The notes: a model not told the origin generated them from the letters alone. DNA of 64,000 nucleotides from an uncultured Dysgonomonas sp. (GCF_900079725.1 NZ_LT599032.1:3666856-3730855); one strand, 5' to 3'. Numbered from the stretch's first letter, positions 37,780 through 47,234 are shown. Translations and numbers: made by a program.

Positions 37780-37811
37780 CAAAGATAATAGTTTATTCAA
37801 AAATTTAACAA
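37780..37811 (-). promoter_or_regulatory. Promoter of the predicted antisense sRNA
   Basis: The minus strand reads TTG (37811-37809), a 21-nt spacer, and TATCTTTG (37787-37780), close to the Bacteroidetes vegetative consensus. The predicted start is near 37775, directly opposite the SusC leader. This is a constitutive-looking promoter, unlike most coding-gene leaders here. Confidence 0.6.
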
Positions 37812-37819
37812 TCTAAACT

Positions 37820-40800
37820 ATGATAAAAACGACTAGATTTATCGCAATTTTGTCTTTTTTCGTGTTTTCTCTTTGTTCATTATCTTCAGTAGCAAATACA
37901 AATCAAACCTTATCGAAAATCAGCCTTGCTGGAGAGATGACACTTAAAGAGTTGACAACTCAGATAGAAAAGAAAACGAATTATACATTTGTTTTCAATT
38001 CATCGATTGATATGAACCAGCAAATTGCTGCAAATTTCAAAAATGAAACAGTATCGGCCATTTTGCAAAAAGCATTTGATGGCAAAGGTATTAGTTTCGA
38101 AATATTGAACAGACAAATAATCCTGAAGCCAGGCTCACAGCAGGCTCCTGCAAATAAAAAGACGATAAAAGGGACTGTGACAGATACCGAGGGAGAACCT
38201 CTGATTGGGGCCACAGTGAAAATAGTAGGAACAACTACTGCCACCTTAACGGATATAGATGGGAAATTCTCTATCGAAGCATCTGTAGGAGCAGTTTTGG
38301 AAGTTTCTTACGTGAGCTACCAGACAGAGTCGATAAAGATCAGGAATGAGGCCGAATTTAATATTATATTACAGCCTTTGGATAAGCTGCTGGATGAAAT
38401 AGTGGTAGTTGGATATGGTACACAAAAGAAAATTAACCTGACGGGTTCTGTCGGTGTGGTCACACCCGAAGAACTGAATAAACGCCCGATCACTAATGTA
38501 TCTACAGGTCTGCAAGGCTTGGTACCGGGTATGACTGTTACAGCCAGCGCAAACGGAGGTTTGCCGGGACAGTCTAATGCGTCGATACAGATCAGGGGTA
38601 TTGGTTCTGTGTCCAATAATAGTCCATTGATACTCATCGACGGAGCTGAAGGCGATATGAATATTATCAACCCGAACGATATAGAAAGTATTTCTGTATT
38701 GAAGGATGCTGCTTCGGCGGCGATATATGGAAACCGTGCTGCAAACGGGGTAATATTGATTACTACCAAAAGTGTAAAAGGCGGCGAACGTGCCCCTCAT
38801 ATCAATATCAATTCCTATATAGGAATACAGCAGCCAACCAAAATGCCTAAAATGGCGGACAGCCCAACTTTTATGGCTTGGGAAAATGAGGCTCAGGCAA
38901 ATATCGGAGGTAATCAGAACTATACAGCTGCGGATATACAAAAAGTTCTTGACGGTTCAGACCCTAATTATTATGCTAACACCGATTGGATAGATGCCGT
39001 ATTTAAATCTTCGGCGCCGCAATACAATTTTAATGCAAGTGTAGACGGCAAAGCAAAGAATATGGGCTATCTGATATCTTACGGTTATCTTGATCAGAAG
39101 GGCTTGACTGTAGGGAAGTCGACCAGTTCACAAAGGCACAATGTCCGTTTAAAACTGAATACAAAAGTAGCGGATATATTTAATATTACGGCCAATATGG
39201 GATATATCGAGAGAAACTTTACGGCACCTAATGCTTCTTTTGATCTCACAGCAGGATCTTTGTATAATGCAATGAGAACCCGCCCGTTAGTTCCGGTTCG
39301 TTTTACTGACGGAAAATGGGGATACGGAGGAGGACAAAGTAACCAGGTTGCATATCTTACAGATGGCGGTGGTCAGAACTTCAGATCGAATGAGTTTACC
39401 GGTAACTTTACAGTAGAAGCAGCTATAATGAAAGGCTGGACGGCCTCTGCAAATTATATCACCCGTCAATCTAACAGTTTCAGGAATCTTTTTAGTAAAA
39501 CTATTAATTTCTACTATCCGGATTCAGATGAAATATGGTATACAACCAATACACCAAACTCTATAGAGAACCGCGATTACAGGACTCTTAGCCAGAACTT
39601 ATTTATTCAGACAGACTATAGTCTGAAAATCAAGGATCATAGCTTCCAGGTAATGTTAGGTTATCAGCAGGAATGGCAAAGGAGTGATCAGTTTAATGCT
39701 TCGAGAAAAAATCTGATCACGGAAAAAGATCCTGTCCTTGAATTCGGATCTGCCGATACTCAGGCAAATTCGTCTGCTGCCAGCCATTGGTCTATGCGTT
39801 CAGGATTCGGGCGTTTAAACTATGATTATAAGAGCAAGTATCTATTGGAAGCGAATCTTCGTTACGATTTAACGTCCCGCTTCGATAAAAGTTATCGTGG
39901 AGAATGGTTCCCTTCTTTCTCTGCCGGATGGCGTATTTCCGAAGAGAATTTTATGGAAAATTTCAGAAGCTTCCTGGATCAGTTAAAATTGCGCGGGTCA
40001 TGGGGTATACTTGGTAATCAATATTCTACAGGTTCAGACCTCTACCCTTATCTTTCCCGTATAGGTTATGTGTCGGTACCGGCATTAGGAGCAGTTCCAA
40101 ATGACGGGTATGCTGAGACTTACATAGGTAATCCTATGTTGCTGTGGGAAATGGTGCATACTACCAATATTGGATTGGATATCAATGTGCTGAACAATAA
40201 ACTATCTTTCTCGGGAGACTATTATTTGCGAAAAACAAAAAGAATAATGTATACCCGTGAGCAGCCTGCAGTCGGAGGATTCCTAAAAGATATGGATGAA
40301 AATGGTGGCGAAATGGAAAATAAGGGATGGGAAATACAGGTAGACTGGAGAGATAAAGTAGGATCTGATATCAACTACGGATTAAGGTTTACTCTGGCTG
40401 ATGTGAAAAATAAAATCACAAACTGGGAATCGGAAAAAATCGGAACATACACTATAACCAGACAAGGAGAAACATACAATGCATTTTATGGCTTGGTAGC
40501 CGATGGTATAGCCATGCCTACCGATTTTGAATATTATGATGCGGCAAGGGGTAAATATATGAATCCGAAGTTCCCTATTATGTCGGGTGATGCAGGGTTG
40601 GTACAACCTGGAGATATAAAGTATAAAGATTTTAATGGAGATGGTGCCATTGATTTGGATAATGACAGAAAAGTTGTCGGAAGCTCTCTCCCTCGTTATA
40701 CATTTAGCCTGAAAGGTGATATAGAATATAAAGGTATTGATTTCAGCTTCTTGCTTCAGGGAGTGGGTAAAGTAGACGGATATATTTACGGGCCTGCACG

Positions 40801-41173
40801 CCATGCCTTTACCGATCAGTCGACATATCCTCAGACTTTCCATCAGGATCGTTACCAGGCGTCTAATCCGAATCCGAATGCAAAATACCCTCGTTTCACA
40901 TATAATCAGAGTTATAACCAACGTTTTTCTACATTCTGGATTGAAGATGCATCGTATCTGAGAATGAAAAATATACAGATTGGTTATACATTGCCGGCAA
41001 AGTGGACAAAACATGTGAGAATAGACAAGTGCCGTTTCTATGTGTCGGCAGATAATCTGTTTACAATTTCCGACTATTTCTCTTCCAGCGATCCGGAAAC
41101 TCCTATTCAGGGTGGAGGTAATTATCCTCAGATAAAAACTTTCGTATTTGGTGTAAATATAAGTCTTCATTAA
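37820..41173 (+). CDS. SusC-family TonB receptor/transducer with N-terminal STN domain
   Basis: This encodes 1117 residues. A signal peptide is followed by an STN domain (about 45-110, LKELTTQIEKKTNYTFVFNSSIDM). A CarboxypepD_reg domain (GTVTDTEGEPLIGATVKIVG), a TonB box (LDEIVVVGYGTQKK), a plug (DGAEGDMNIINPNDIESISVLKDAASAAIYGNRAANG) and a barrel ending GVNISLH come after. The STN domain is the signalling piece that contacts FecR-type anti-sigma factors, matching the sigma/anti-sigma pair just upstream. It is thus both importer and sensor. The substrate is unknown, because the operon has no glycoside hydrolase. The leader is overlapped by a predicted antisense sRNA. Confidence 0.96.
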   Translation: MIKTTRFIAILSFFVFSLCSLSSVANTNQTLSKISLAGEMTLKELTTQIEKKTNYTFVFNSSIDMNQQIAANFKNETVSAILQKAFDGKGISFEILNRQIILKPGSQQAPANKKTIKGTVTDTEGEPLIGATVKIVGTTTATLTDIDGKFSIEASVGAVLEVSYVSYQTESIKIRNEAEFNIILQPLDKLLDEIVVVGYGTQKKINLTGSVGVVTPEELNKRPITNVSTGLQGLVPGMTVTASANGGLPGQSNASIQIRGIGSVSNNSPLILIDGAEGDMNIINPNDIESISVLKDAASAAIYGNRAANGVILITTKSVKGGERAPHININSYIGIQQPTKMPKMADSPTFMAWENEAQANIGGNQNYTAADIQKVLDGSDPNYYANTDWIDAVFKSSAPQYNFNASVDGKAKNMGYLISYGYLDQKGLTVGKSTSSQRHNVRLKLNTKVADIFNITANMGYIERNFTAPNASFDLTAGSLYNAMRTRPLVPVRFTDGKWGYGGGQSNQVAYLTDGGGQNFRSNEFTGNFTVEAAIMKGWTASANYITRQSNSFRNLFSKTINFYYPDSDEIWYTTNTPNSIENRDYRTLSQNLFIQTDYSLKIKDHSFQVMLGYQQEWQRSDQFNASRKNLITEKDPVLEFGSADTQANSSAASHWSMRSGFGRLNYDYKSKYLLEANLRYDLTSRFDKSYRGEWFPSFSAGWRISEENFMENFRSFLDQLKLRGSWGILGNQYSTGSDLYPYLSRIGYVSVPALGAVPNDGYAETYIGNPMLLWEMVHTTNIGLDINVLNNKLSFSGDYYLRKTKRIMYTREQPAVGGFLKDMDENGGEMENKGWEIQVDWRDKVGSDINYGLRFTLADVKNKITNWESEKIGTYTITRQGETYNAFYGLVADGIAMPTDFEYYDAARGKYMNPKFPIMSGDAGLVQPGDIKYKDFNGDGAIDLDNDRKVVGSSLPRYTFSLKGDIEYKGIDFSFLLQGVGKVDGYIYGPARHAFTDQSTYPQTFHQDRYQASNPNPNAKYPRFTYNQSYNQRFSTFWIEDASYLRMKNIQIGYTLPAKWTKHVRIDKCRFYVSADNLFTISDYFSSSDPETPIQGGGNYPQIKTFVFGVNISLH

Positions 41174-41187
41174 AAACACATTTGATT

Positions 41188-42969
41188 ATGAAAAAGAATA
41201 TTACATACATCTTTATATTCGTATTTTCAGCTATACTCTTTTCCTGTAATGATGACTTTCTGGAAAAGGCTCCGTTAGATGAACTTACCGATGCTAATTT
41301 TTGGGAATCGGAGCTGCAGGTCAAAAACGCGGCAAATGGCTGTTACTGGACTTTGATAGGAAAAGATATGATGATTAATATCTCGGAAGGGTTGAGTGAT
41401 AATGCTTTATGGTATACTCTCAGTGGCTGGAGACAGGTAGGTAGCGGATTGTATGGTTCGGATTTTTCTACATTGGACGGTCGTTATAAAGATGCATACA
41501 AGCAATTGAGACGCTGTAATTATTTTCTGGCAAATTATAAACGGGCCGAAGGTATTGTAGACTCTAAAAAACTGGAGCAATATGCAGGAGAAGTACGATT
41601 CCTGAGGGCGTTTATTTATTATTATCTTACATGTTTCTGGGGCGATGTACCATTTATTACAGAACCGTTACCTCCGGGTGATGACAGATTGTTTGATGCC
41701 CGTACTTCCCGCAGTCAAATAGTAGATTTTATGTTGGAAGAGCTGGATGCAGCCGCAAAAACTTTACCGCGGTATATAGAGCCCGCAACTACCAGTTTTG
41801 GCCGAATTTCAGGTGCTGCTGCAAAAGCAATGGAATCACGTGTTGCATTGCAAAATGAAAGATGGACTGTAGCAAAAGCAGCTTGCGAAGCTCTTATGCC
41901 GGGTGGAGAATATGCTTATCACGAACTATATACAACCGGACGTCCGAATCAGGACTATTTCGACTTGTTTACATTCGAAGGTAGGGCATCCCGTAAAGCC
42001 GCTAATAAAGAAGCTATTTTGTCCTATGTCTATAATTTTGATTTGCCATCTCCGACAAGACATAATTTGAGTCGCGAATTACAGGTTCCTGACCAGATTA
42101 TAAGATTTAATGCAACCAAATCTATGGTAGATAGTTACCTGTGTACCGATGGTTTGCCTATCGAGAAATCAAAACTGTACAAAGGTGATGGAACATATAC
42201 TCCGGCTTATAGTGCATATGATAGTGTATTCGTTAACAGGGATCCTCGGTTGAAACAGTCTTTTGTTTACCCCGGATACGACAAATGGTACGGGAAAGTA
42301 GACGGCAGAGGTACGGCAAATGCTGCCGAAGACGCATCTAAAACAAATATTTTCCGTTCACCTAAGTTCAATAATGACGGTAAAGGAGCTGTGACTTATA
42401 CAGGTTACTATATTCGTAAATATTGTGAGCCATCGAAGGTTCCTCTTTACAATCAGGATGATAATGATATAGTTTTTATCCGTTACGGAGAAGTGCTTCT
42501 TAACTATGCTGAAGCCATGTTCAACTTGAATTCTTTGGATCAGGATGTTATTGATAAAACGATCAATAAATTGAGAGACAGAGTAGGGATGAAGAAAATG
42601 ATCCTTACAGAATTGCAAAGTAACGGACTGGATCTGAAAACGGAACTTCAGCGTGAGCGCCGTGTGGAACTATTTATGGAAGGGCATCGCTGGTATGACC
42701 TTATGAGATGGAAACAAGGATACGAATTGGGAGTAGATAAATCGGAAACGCCTGATCGTCAGGAAAAAGGAATTATGAAAGGTATCCGTAAGGACTATGC
42801 TTATGATCCGGCAGTATTTTCAGCAACTACCAAATTTGATGATAAAGGATTCCTTATATTTGACGATTCCCGTGTTTTCTCAAGTCCTAAAAATTATCTG
42901 TTCTCACTTCCATACCGGCAGATGGAGTTAAATCCGAATCTGAAACCTAATAATCCGGGATGGGAATGA
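41188..42969 (+). CDS. SusD-family lipoprotein of the ECF-controlled locus
   Basis: This encodes 593 residues. The ATG at 41188 is preferred over the in-frame TTG at 41182. The signal peptide ends at the lipobox ILFSC, followed by NDDFLEKAPLDELTDANFW, a classic SusD start. Core motifs are GEVRFLRAFIYYYLTCFWGDVPFITEPL, VFIRYGEVLLNYAEAMFNLN, LRDRVGM, RERRVELFMEGHRWYDLMRWK and NYLFSLPYRQMELNPNLKPNNPGW. It pairs with the SusC that ends 14 bp upstream. Confidence 0.96.
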   Translation: MKKNITYIFIFVFSAILFSCNDDFLEKAPLDELTDANFWESELQVKNAANGCYWTLIGKDMMINISEGLSDNALWYTLSGWRQVGSGLYGSDFSTLDGRYKDAYKQLRRCNYFLANYKRAEGIVDSKKLEQYAGEVRFLRAFIYYYLTCFWGDVPFITEPLPPGDDRLFDARTSRSQIVDFMLEELDAAAKTLPRYIEPATTSFGRISGAAAKAMESRVALQNERWTVAKAACEALMPGGEYAYHELYTTGRPNQDYFDLFTFEGRASRKAANKEAILSYVYNFDLPSPTRHNLSRELQVPDQIIRFNATKSMVDSYLCTDGLPIEKSKLYKGDGTYTPAYSAYDSVFVNRDPRLKQSFVYPGYDKWYGKVDGRGTANAAEDASKTNIFRSPKFNNDGKGAVTYTGYYIRKYCEPSKVPLYNQDDNDIVFIRYGEVLLNYAEAMFNLNSLDQDVIDKTINKLRDRVGMKKMILTELQSNGLDLKTELQRERRVELFMEGHRWYDLMRWKQGYELGVDKSETPDRQEKGIMKGIRKDYAYDPAVFSATTKFDDKGFLIFDDSRVFSSPKNYLFSLPYRQMELNPNLKPNNPGWE

Positions 42970-42990
42970 CAATTATCAAAATAAATGATT

Positions 42991-43767
42991 ATGACGAACA
43001 AAATTAGATATTTAATTATTTGTGCTTTGTTAGGATTGCTGGCCAATGGTATGCTTATGGCGCAGACATCATTCAGGCTGATGAATTTCAACACCCGCAT
43101 GTCGGGGCAGATGGTTAATTATTCAGCTAAACCATTTGCAACTTTGATCAAGAAGCATAATCCGGACTTTATCATCTTGCAGGAAGTGGATTACTTTACT
43201 GTAAGAAATGGAGGGAAAGATTTTACAACAGAGTTGGCTGCGGAGATGGGGATGTTTTCCGCTTTTGGCCCGGCCATAGTTTATCAACAGGGGGAATATG
43301 GGGTTGCTATTCTGTCAAAATATCCGATACAGAAAATATCCAATAACCCGTTGACTAGCAGTTCTGCCGATATGAAAGAAAAGCGAACCGTTCTCTATAT
43401 TGATGTAATATTACCCGGAAGCAACGAAAAAGTGCGGGTGGCGGCGACTCATCTCGACCATTCAACGGATAATGTGCGTTTAGATATGGCGCGCCAGTTG
43501 GACTCATATGTCGGAAATTCATTTCCTACTATATTGGCAGGGGATTTTAATGCCAAACCCGGAGAAAATGCTATTGTGCAGGGAATGTCTAACTGGCAAC
43601 GGATTTGTAATAATTTCCCGACTTTCCCGGCAATTCCTACAAGTAAGATCGATTATATTTTTGCTAAACCTACAGGAAAATGGACTGTAAAATCCTATGA
43701 AATATTGAAAGAAACAGGGATTTCTGATCATTGCGCCTTGGTAACAGATGTTGAATATAATAAATAA
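42991..43767 (+). CDS. Secreted endonuclease/exonuclease/phosphatase-family (EEP) enzyme 1
   Basis: This encodes about 258 residues with a signal peptide ending MLMAQ. EEP (DNase I-like) fold motifs follow in order: LMNFNTRM, PDFIILQEVDYF (metal-binding Glu), THLDHSTDNVRLDMARQL (catalytic His region), LAGDFNAKPGENAIV (catalytic Asp/Asn), KIDYIF and ISDHCAL (C-terminal Asp-His). All active-site motifs are intact. The fold covers DNases, sphingomyelinases, inositol-phosphate and other phosphodiesterases, so the substrate is open. It lies 21 bp after susD and has a paralogue at 44560. A start 6 bp earlier (42985) is also possible. Confidence 0.88.
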   Translation: MTNKIRYLIICALLGLLANGMLMAQTSFRLMNFNTRMSGQMVNYSAKPFATLIKKHNPDFIILQEVDYFTVRNGGKDFTTELAAEMGMFSAFGPAIVYQQGEYGVAILSKYPIQKISNNPLTSSSADMKEKRTVLYIDVILPGSNEKVRVAATHLDHSTDNVRLDMARQLDSYVGNSFPTILAGDFNAKPGENAIVQGMSNWQRICNNFPTFPAIPTSKIDYIFAKPTGKWTVKSYEILKETGISDHCALVTDVEYNK

Positions 43768-43774
43768 CCCGGAT

Positions 43775-44563
43775 ATGAAAGATTTAATAAAACTGATAGG
43801 AATACTGTTATCGGTGCTATTGTTTGCTTGTTCTTCCGATAGTGGTGATGACGGAGGCGATGGTGGTGGAGGCGGAAAGGATGATGTATGGGATAAGAAC
43901 AGGACCGCCAAGGTTTTGGTGATATCCGATTTATCAGCAGGAAACCTCTTTCCAAATGCGAATTATAGTTCCGTGGTAAATAAGATAAAGGCAACAGAGC
44001 AAAATGCAATCTTGCTGAACAATACGAATGTTTCTTTTTCGGCTACGGAGATGTTGAATCCTGCTGCGAAAGTTGCGTATCAGTCTCTTTATATGCCTTA
44101 TTTTGTCCCTGGAGGAAAAACCGGTAGCGAGTATCTGGGAAATACGATACTTCTCGGGCTGGCATTAAGTGATATGCAACAAACGGTTTTGACCACTGAT
44201 TGTTGGATGTTTCAGGCAGAGATTCCATTTACTTCGTCATTGAAGATGAGGTTCTCTTCTGCTACTTTCACTTCAGATGATCAGATCGCAGCAGCCGTCA
44301 GTTCCATAAAGAATAACTTATTTGTTTCCACGTTGGTTGTCGGTACTGTTAAGAGATCTCTCACATCTAAATTAGAGTCGTCGCTAAGTACTGCTTTAAC
44401 AAAAGATTCTTATATGCTGAATATTATAGACAATGCAAATAAATCGAGCGAATATTGTATATATATTCTTGGATCATCAAAATGGAAACTGAGAGACATG
44501 AGTGAAACTGCCATATCAGGAGATATTAAAAGCTTTCTTGTTCAGATTGAATTACTTAAATGA
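43775..44563 (+). CDS. Unrecognised lipoprotein between two EEP enzymes
   Basis: This encodes 262 residues. The ATG at 43775 is chosen because it opens a signal peptide ending in the lipobox LLFAC; an in-frame ATG at 43748 would overlap the upstream gene. After the Cys comes a low-complexity Asp/Gly-rich linker (GDDGGDGGGGG), typical of surface-exposed lipoproteins. A globular domain of about 210 residues follows, beginning TAKVLVISDLSAGNLFP. I do not recognise the family. Its stop overlaps the start of the next gene (ATGA at 44560), so the two are probably translationally coupled. Co-location suggests it handles the same substrate as the EEP enzymes. Confidence 0.8.
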   Translation: MKDLIKLIGILLSVLLFACSSDSGDDGGDGGGGGKDDVWDKNRTAKVLVISDLSAGNLFPNANYSSVVNKIKATEQNAILLNNTNVSFSATEMLNPAAKVAYQSLYMPYFVPGGKTGSEYLGNTILLGLALSDMQQTVLTTDCWMFQAEIPFTSSLKMRFSSATFTSDDQIAAAVSSIKNNLFVSTLVVGTVKRSLTSKLESSLSTALTKDSYMLNIIDNANKSSEYCIYILGSSKWKLRDMSETAISGDIKSFLVQIELLK

Positions 44564-45363
44564 AAAGACAAATGAAGAAAATATTTGACTTTCGTATATA
44601 TATACTGATAATCCTTTCTTTTTCAGCAGTGAATTCCCTGGCACAGGATAAAGTTCAGCTTAAAGTGTTGTGTTATAATCTCCGTTTTGGAGAATTGGCT
44701 TCATTAGAAGAATTTGCTGAATTTATAAAGAAAGAAAATCCTGATATCGTTGCCTTACAGGAGGTGGATGTAAATACTTCGAGAACAAGGGTGCCGCACC
44801 AGAATGGTAAGAATTTCATATCGGAACTGGCCTTTCGTACAGGAATGCTATCCCTTTACGGTAGAACAATCGATTACGCCGGCGGATATTATGGTATTGG
44901 TATACTTAGTAAATATCCTATCAGTCAGTCGCAGCGTATATTCTTACCAATGCCGGAAGGAGCAAAAGAGCGGCGGGCGCTTTTAACGGGAGAAGTAGAA
45001 TTATCTGAAGGAAAATCAATCACTTTTGCCTGTACCCATCTCGATTATACAACCTCGGCAGTGAGAAGGGCACAAGTAGATTTCATTAATCAACAATTGA
45101 TGAAGATTGAAACACCGATCATACTATGTGGTGATTTTAATGCCAAACCTGATTCGGATGAAATTGCCACTGGTATGAAAAACTGGATGCAGGTGAGTGC
45201 AATGGATTTTACGATTCCGGCCAAGAGCCCAAAATCTAAGATCGATTATATATTTTGTTATCCGGCATCTAATGTCTGGAAAATTGTAGACTCCTACACC
45301 CCGGTTACCCAGTTATCAGATCATTTACCGATTATCACGACGTTAACTTTAGAGACTAATTAA
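44560..45363 (+). CDS. Secreted endonuclease/exonuclease/phosphatase-family (EEP) enzyme 2
   Basis: This encodes 267 residues and overlaps the preceding stop by ATGA; a start at 44572 is also possible. It has a signal peptide ending NSLAQ. EEP motifs are LKVLCYNLRFGE, PDIVALQEVDVNT, CTHLDYTTSAVRRAQVDF, LCGDFNAKPDSDEIATGM, KSKIDYIFCYP and LSDHLPI. The catalytic set is complete. It is clearly homologous to the enzyme at 42991 (shared GDFNAKP and GM-NW stretches), which points to a duplication within the operon. Two secreted paralogues may act at different linkages or at different sides of the outer membrane. Substrate unknown. Confidence 0.88.
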   Translation: MKRQMKKIFDFRIYILIILSFSAVNSLAQDKVQLKVLCYNLRFGELASLEEFAEFIKKENPDIVALQEVDVNTSRTRVPHQNGKNFISELAFRTGMLSLYGRTIDYAGGYYGIGILSKYPISQSQRIFLPMPEGAKERRALLTGEVELSEGKSITFACTHLDYTTSAVRRAQVDFINQQLMKIETPIILCGDFNAKPDSDEIATGMKNWMQVSAMDFTIPAKSPKSKIDYIFCYPASNVWKIVDSYTPVTQLSDHLPIITTLTLETN

Positions 45364-45382
45364 TGACTAAAAATGAATTAAT

Positions 45383-46960
45383 ATGAAAAGAAATCTATTA
45401 TATATCAGATATAAGTTATTGTGTGTTTCGTTTATAGTAGCTGCCCTTTTTATGGCTTGCAGCGATGACGATAAAACGACCAATTATCTGGATGATAATG
45501 CTTATCCGCCTCCTACAGTAAGCCTGACAACTGAAACAGCGTATAGCGAAGTGGATATAAATACCAACAAAGTAGTAGAAGGTACTGTTACTGCCCCTAA
45601 TGGATTACGGAATATTTATGGGACTCTTTTGCGTAAAACGGCAGACGGATATGAGGAGATAGATGCTAACAAAAGAGTGCATGTGAAGCTGGCTGAATTT
45701 CCTAACACTTATAGTTTCTCTATCGAAGTTCCTGTAAGTGCTGAAGATGCAGGTGGTATTGCGATTGTGGCTAATGATATTTATGTAAAACAAGTAATAC
45801 AGAATATTCCTATTGAAAAGATAACAGGAATACCTCCGAAAATCACAACAGATCCGGCCGAGATCGAATCTGTAGAGTTAAATGGTACTGTTTCGTTGGA
45901 GGGGGTAGTATCTTCCATTGAGGGGCTTAAATCCTTGAGCTACGGTTTGGTTCAGAAATCACCGTATCTTGAACTTCAGGATGTAAAGAATATTGCTGTA
46001 TCGAACGATAAAGAAAAATCATTCCAATTCTCTATTACAGTAGACGATGAAAGGGCTGACGCGGTTATGATTAAAGCTATCGATATCAGGAATGTGGAGA
46101 AAGTACACTTCGTGAATATTAAAGGGATAACAGGAATACCTCCGGGCAGAGCTTATATATTTGATAATGTGGAGATGGCTCCGGAATGGGAATGCTACTC
46201 TGGAGCAAACCCTCTTCCTGGTGCATCTCAACCGTATCTATTCTCAATAGAGGGAATAAACGTGGGAGGTTCAGTAAAAAATATCTTGTCTCTTTCTGAT
46301 GTCATATCTGTTTCTTCAGGAAGTGTGGATTTTGCTTTTGTGAATATTTGGAGAAATACTAATATTACTGATGGTGGATTTCTTAATCGGGTAGGCAATA
46401 GAGGCTTTGCATATGTATCTGCTGATCGTCTTGACGGAGGTCCGGTAGGACGTCAATTAGATAAAGATTGGTTTACTACTGTAAATAGAAATAGAACTCA
46501 GTTCAAGATCATAACAACAGATCTCGTCACATCGATGAATTTGGATGATTTTTTTGAAACAACTACTGGGAACTGGGAGGCATATGAATTATTAAACCTA
46601 CTTGCTGGTTATGTTCCGGTTTACAGTACTACTACAGATTTACGTTCTCTTCCACAGAGAACGAATTCTGGTACATCTGCCAGCCCTGCTGTTTTACAAA
46701 TAACGAATGGAACTTATATTGCTTTTCGAACGGCAGAAAATAAATTCGGAGTTATGAAAGTAGTACAAGCAGGTGATGATTCGGATGTTTTATCTTCAAA
46801 TAATAAGATAGAAGATGTAACGACGGGTCTGGGTGCAGGTATAGCCAATAAATCTCCGGAAGCATTCTACTCTGCTGCGGGACTGGCCGGATTCGATTAT
46901 TCAGGGGTAACAAAACTCTATGGAAGAAAGTGTAAACTGAAAATTATCGTTCAACGGTAA
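45383..46960 (+). CDS. Large surface lipoprotein with two Ig-like repeats, unrecognised C-terminal domain
   Basis: This encodes 525 residues with a lipobox (LFMAC). Two Ig-like modules (about 45-155 and 160-265) each end in the repeated motif (E/K)-ITGIPP, a tandem duplication. The C-terminal half (about 275-525, beginning RAYIFDNVEMAPEW) is beta-rich and not a family I can name; DFAFVNIWRN and YIAFRTAENKFGVMKV look like strands of a binding domain. As the last gene of the SusCD operon and probably surface-exposed, it is a candidate ligand-binding protein. A terminator hairpin follows. Confidence 0.78.
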   Translation: MKRNLLYIRYKLLCVSFIVAALFMACSDDDKTTNYLDDNAYPPPTVSLTTETAYSEVDINTNKVVEGTVTAPNGLRNIYGTLLRKTADGYEEIDANKRVHVKLAEFPNTYSFSIEVPVSAEDAGGIAIVANDIYVKQVIQNIPIEKITGIPPKITTDPAEIESVELNGTVSLEGVVSSIEGLKSLSYGLVQKSPYLELQDVKNIAVSNDKEKSFQFSITVDDERADAVMIKAIDIRNVEKVHFVNIKGITGIPPGRAYIFDNVEMAPEWECYSGANPLPGASQPYLFSIEGINVGGSVKNILSLSDVISVSSGSVDFAFVNIWRNTNITDGGFLNRVGNRGFAYVSADRLDGGPVGRQLDKDWFTTVNRNRTQFKIITTDLVTSMNLDDFFETTTGNWEAYELLNLLAGYVPVYSTTTDLRSLPQRTNSGTSASPAVLQITNGTYIAFRTAENKFGVMKVVQAGDDSDVLSSNNKIEDVTTGLGAGIANKSPEAFYSAAGLAGFDYSGVTKLYGRKCKLKIIVQR

Positions 46961-46981
46961 CGGAAATAATCTTATCTTTGA

Positions 46982-47016
46982 GGAAGTACAGATATAGAAT
47001 CTGTACTTCCCTCTTT
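46982..47016 (+). terminator. Probable terminator of the ECF-controlled operon
   Basis: A perfect 12-bp stem (46982-46993 with 46999-47010), a 5-nt loop and a pyrimidine-rich tail (CTCTTTTC). The U-tract is weak, but the position 22 bp after the last gene supports termination. Confidence 0.7.
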
Positions 47017-47234
47017 TCTCAATGATCGTTCCTATCTGATTATAGATAATATACTCAGATGTAGCAGGCTTTATATATTTTGTAGATATATGTATTAAAT
47101 AGAGTTCAAAAAAGGAAGAGTCTACAGTCTACAAATTATTTAATGCAAGCAGTATTGAGAAACGGCTTATATTATAAATCTTGAAATCCTGGACCATGAA
47201 ACACTAAAACCATGAAATATAATTAGCAGATATT

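Noticed and set aside
43519-44009. Minus-strand proline- and serine-rich frames opposite the lipoprotein linker
   Set aside because: They arise from the Gly/Asp codons of the lipoprotein at 43775 and have no independent support.
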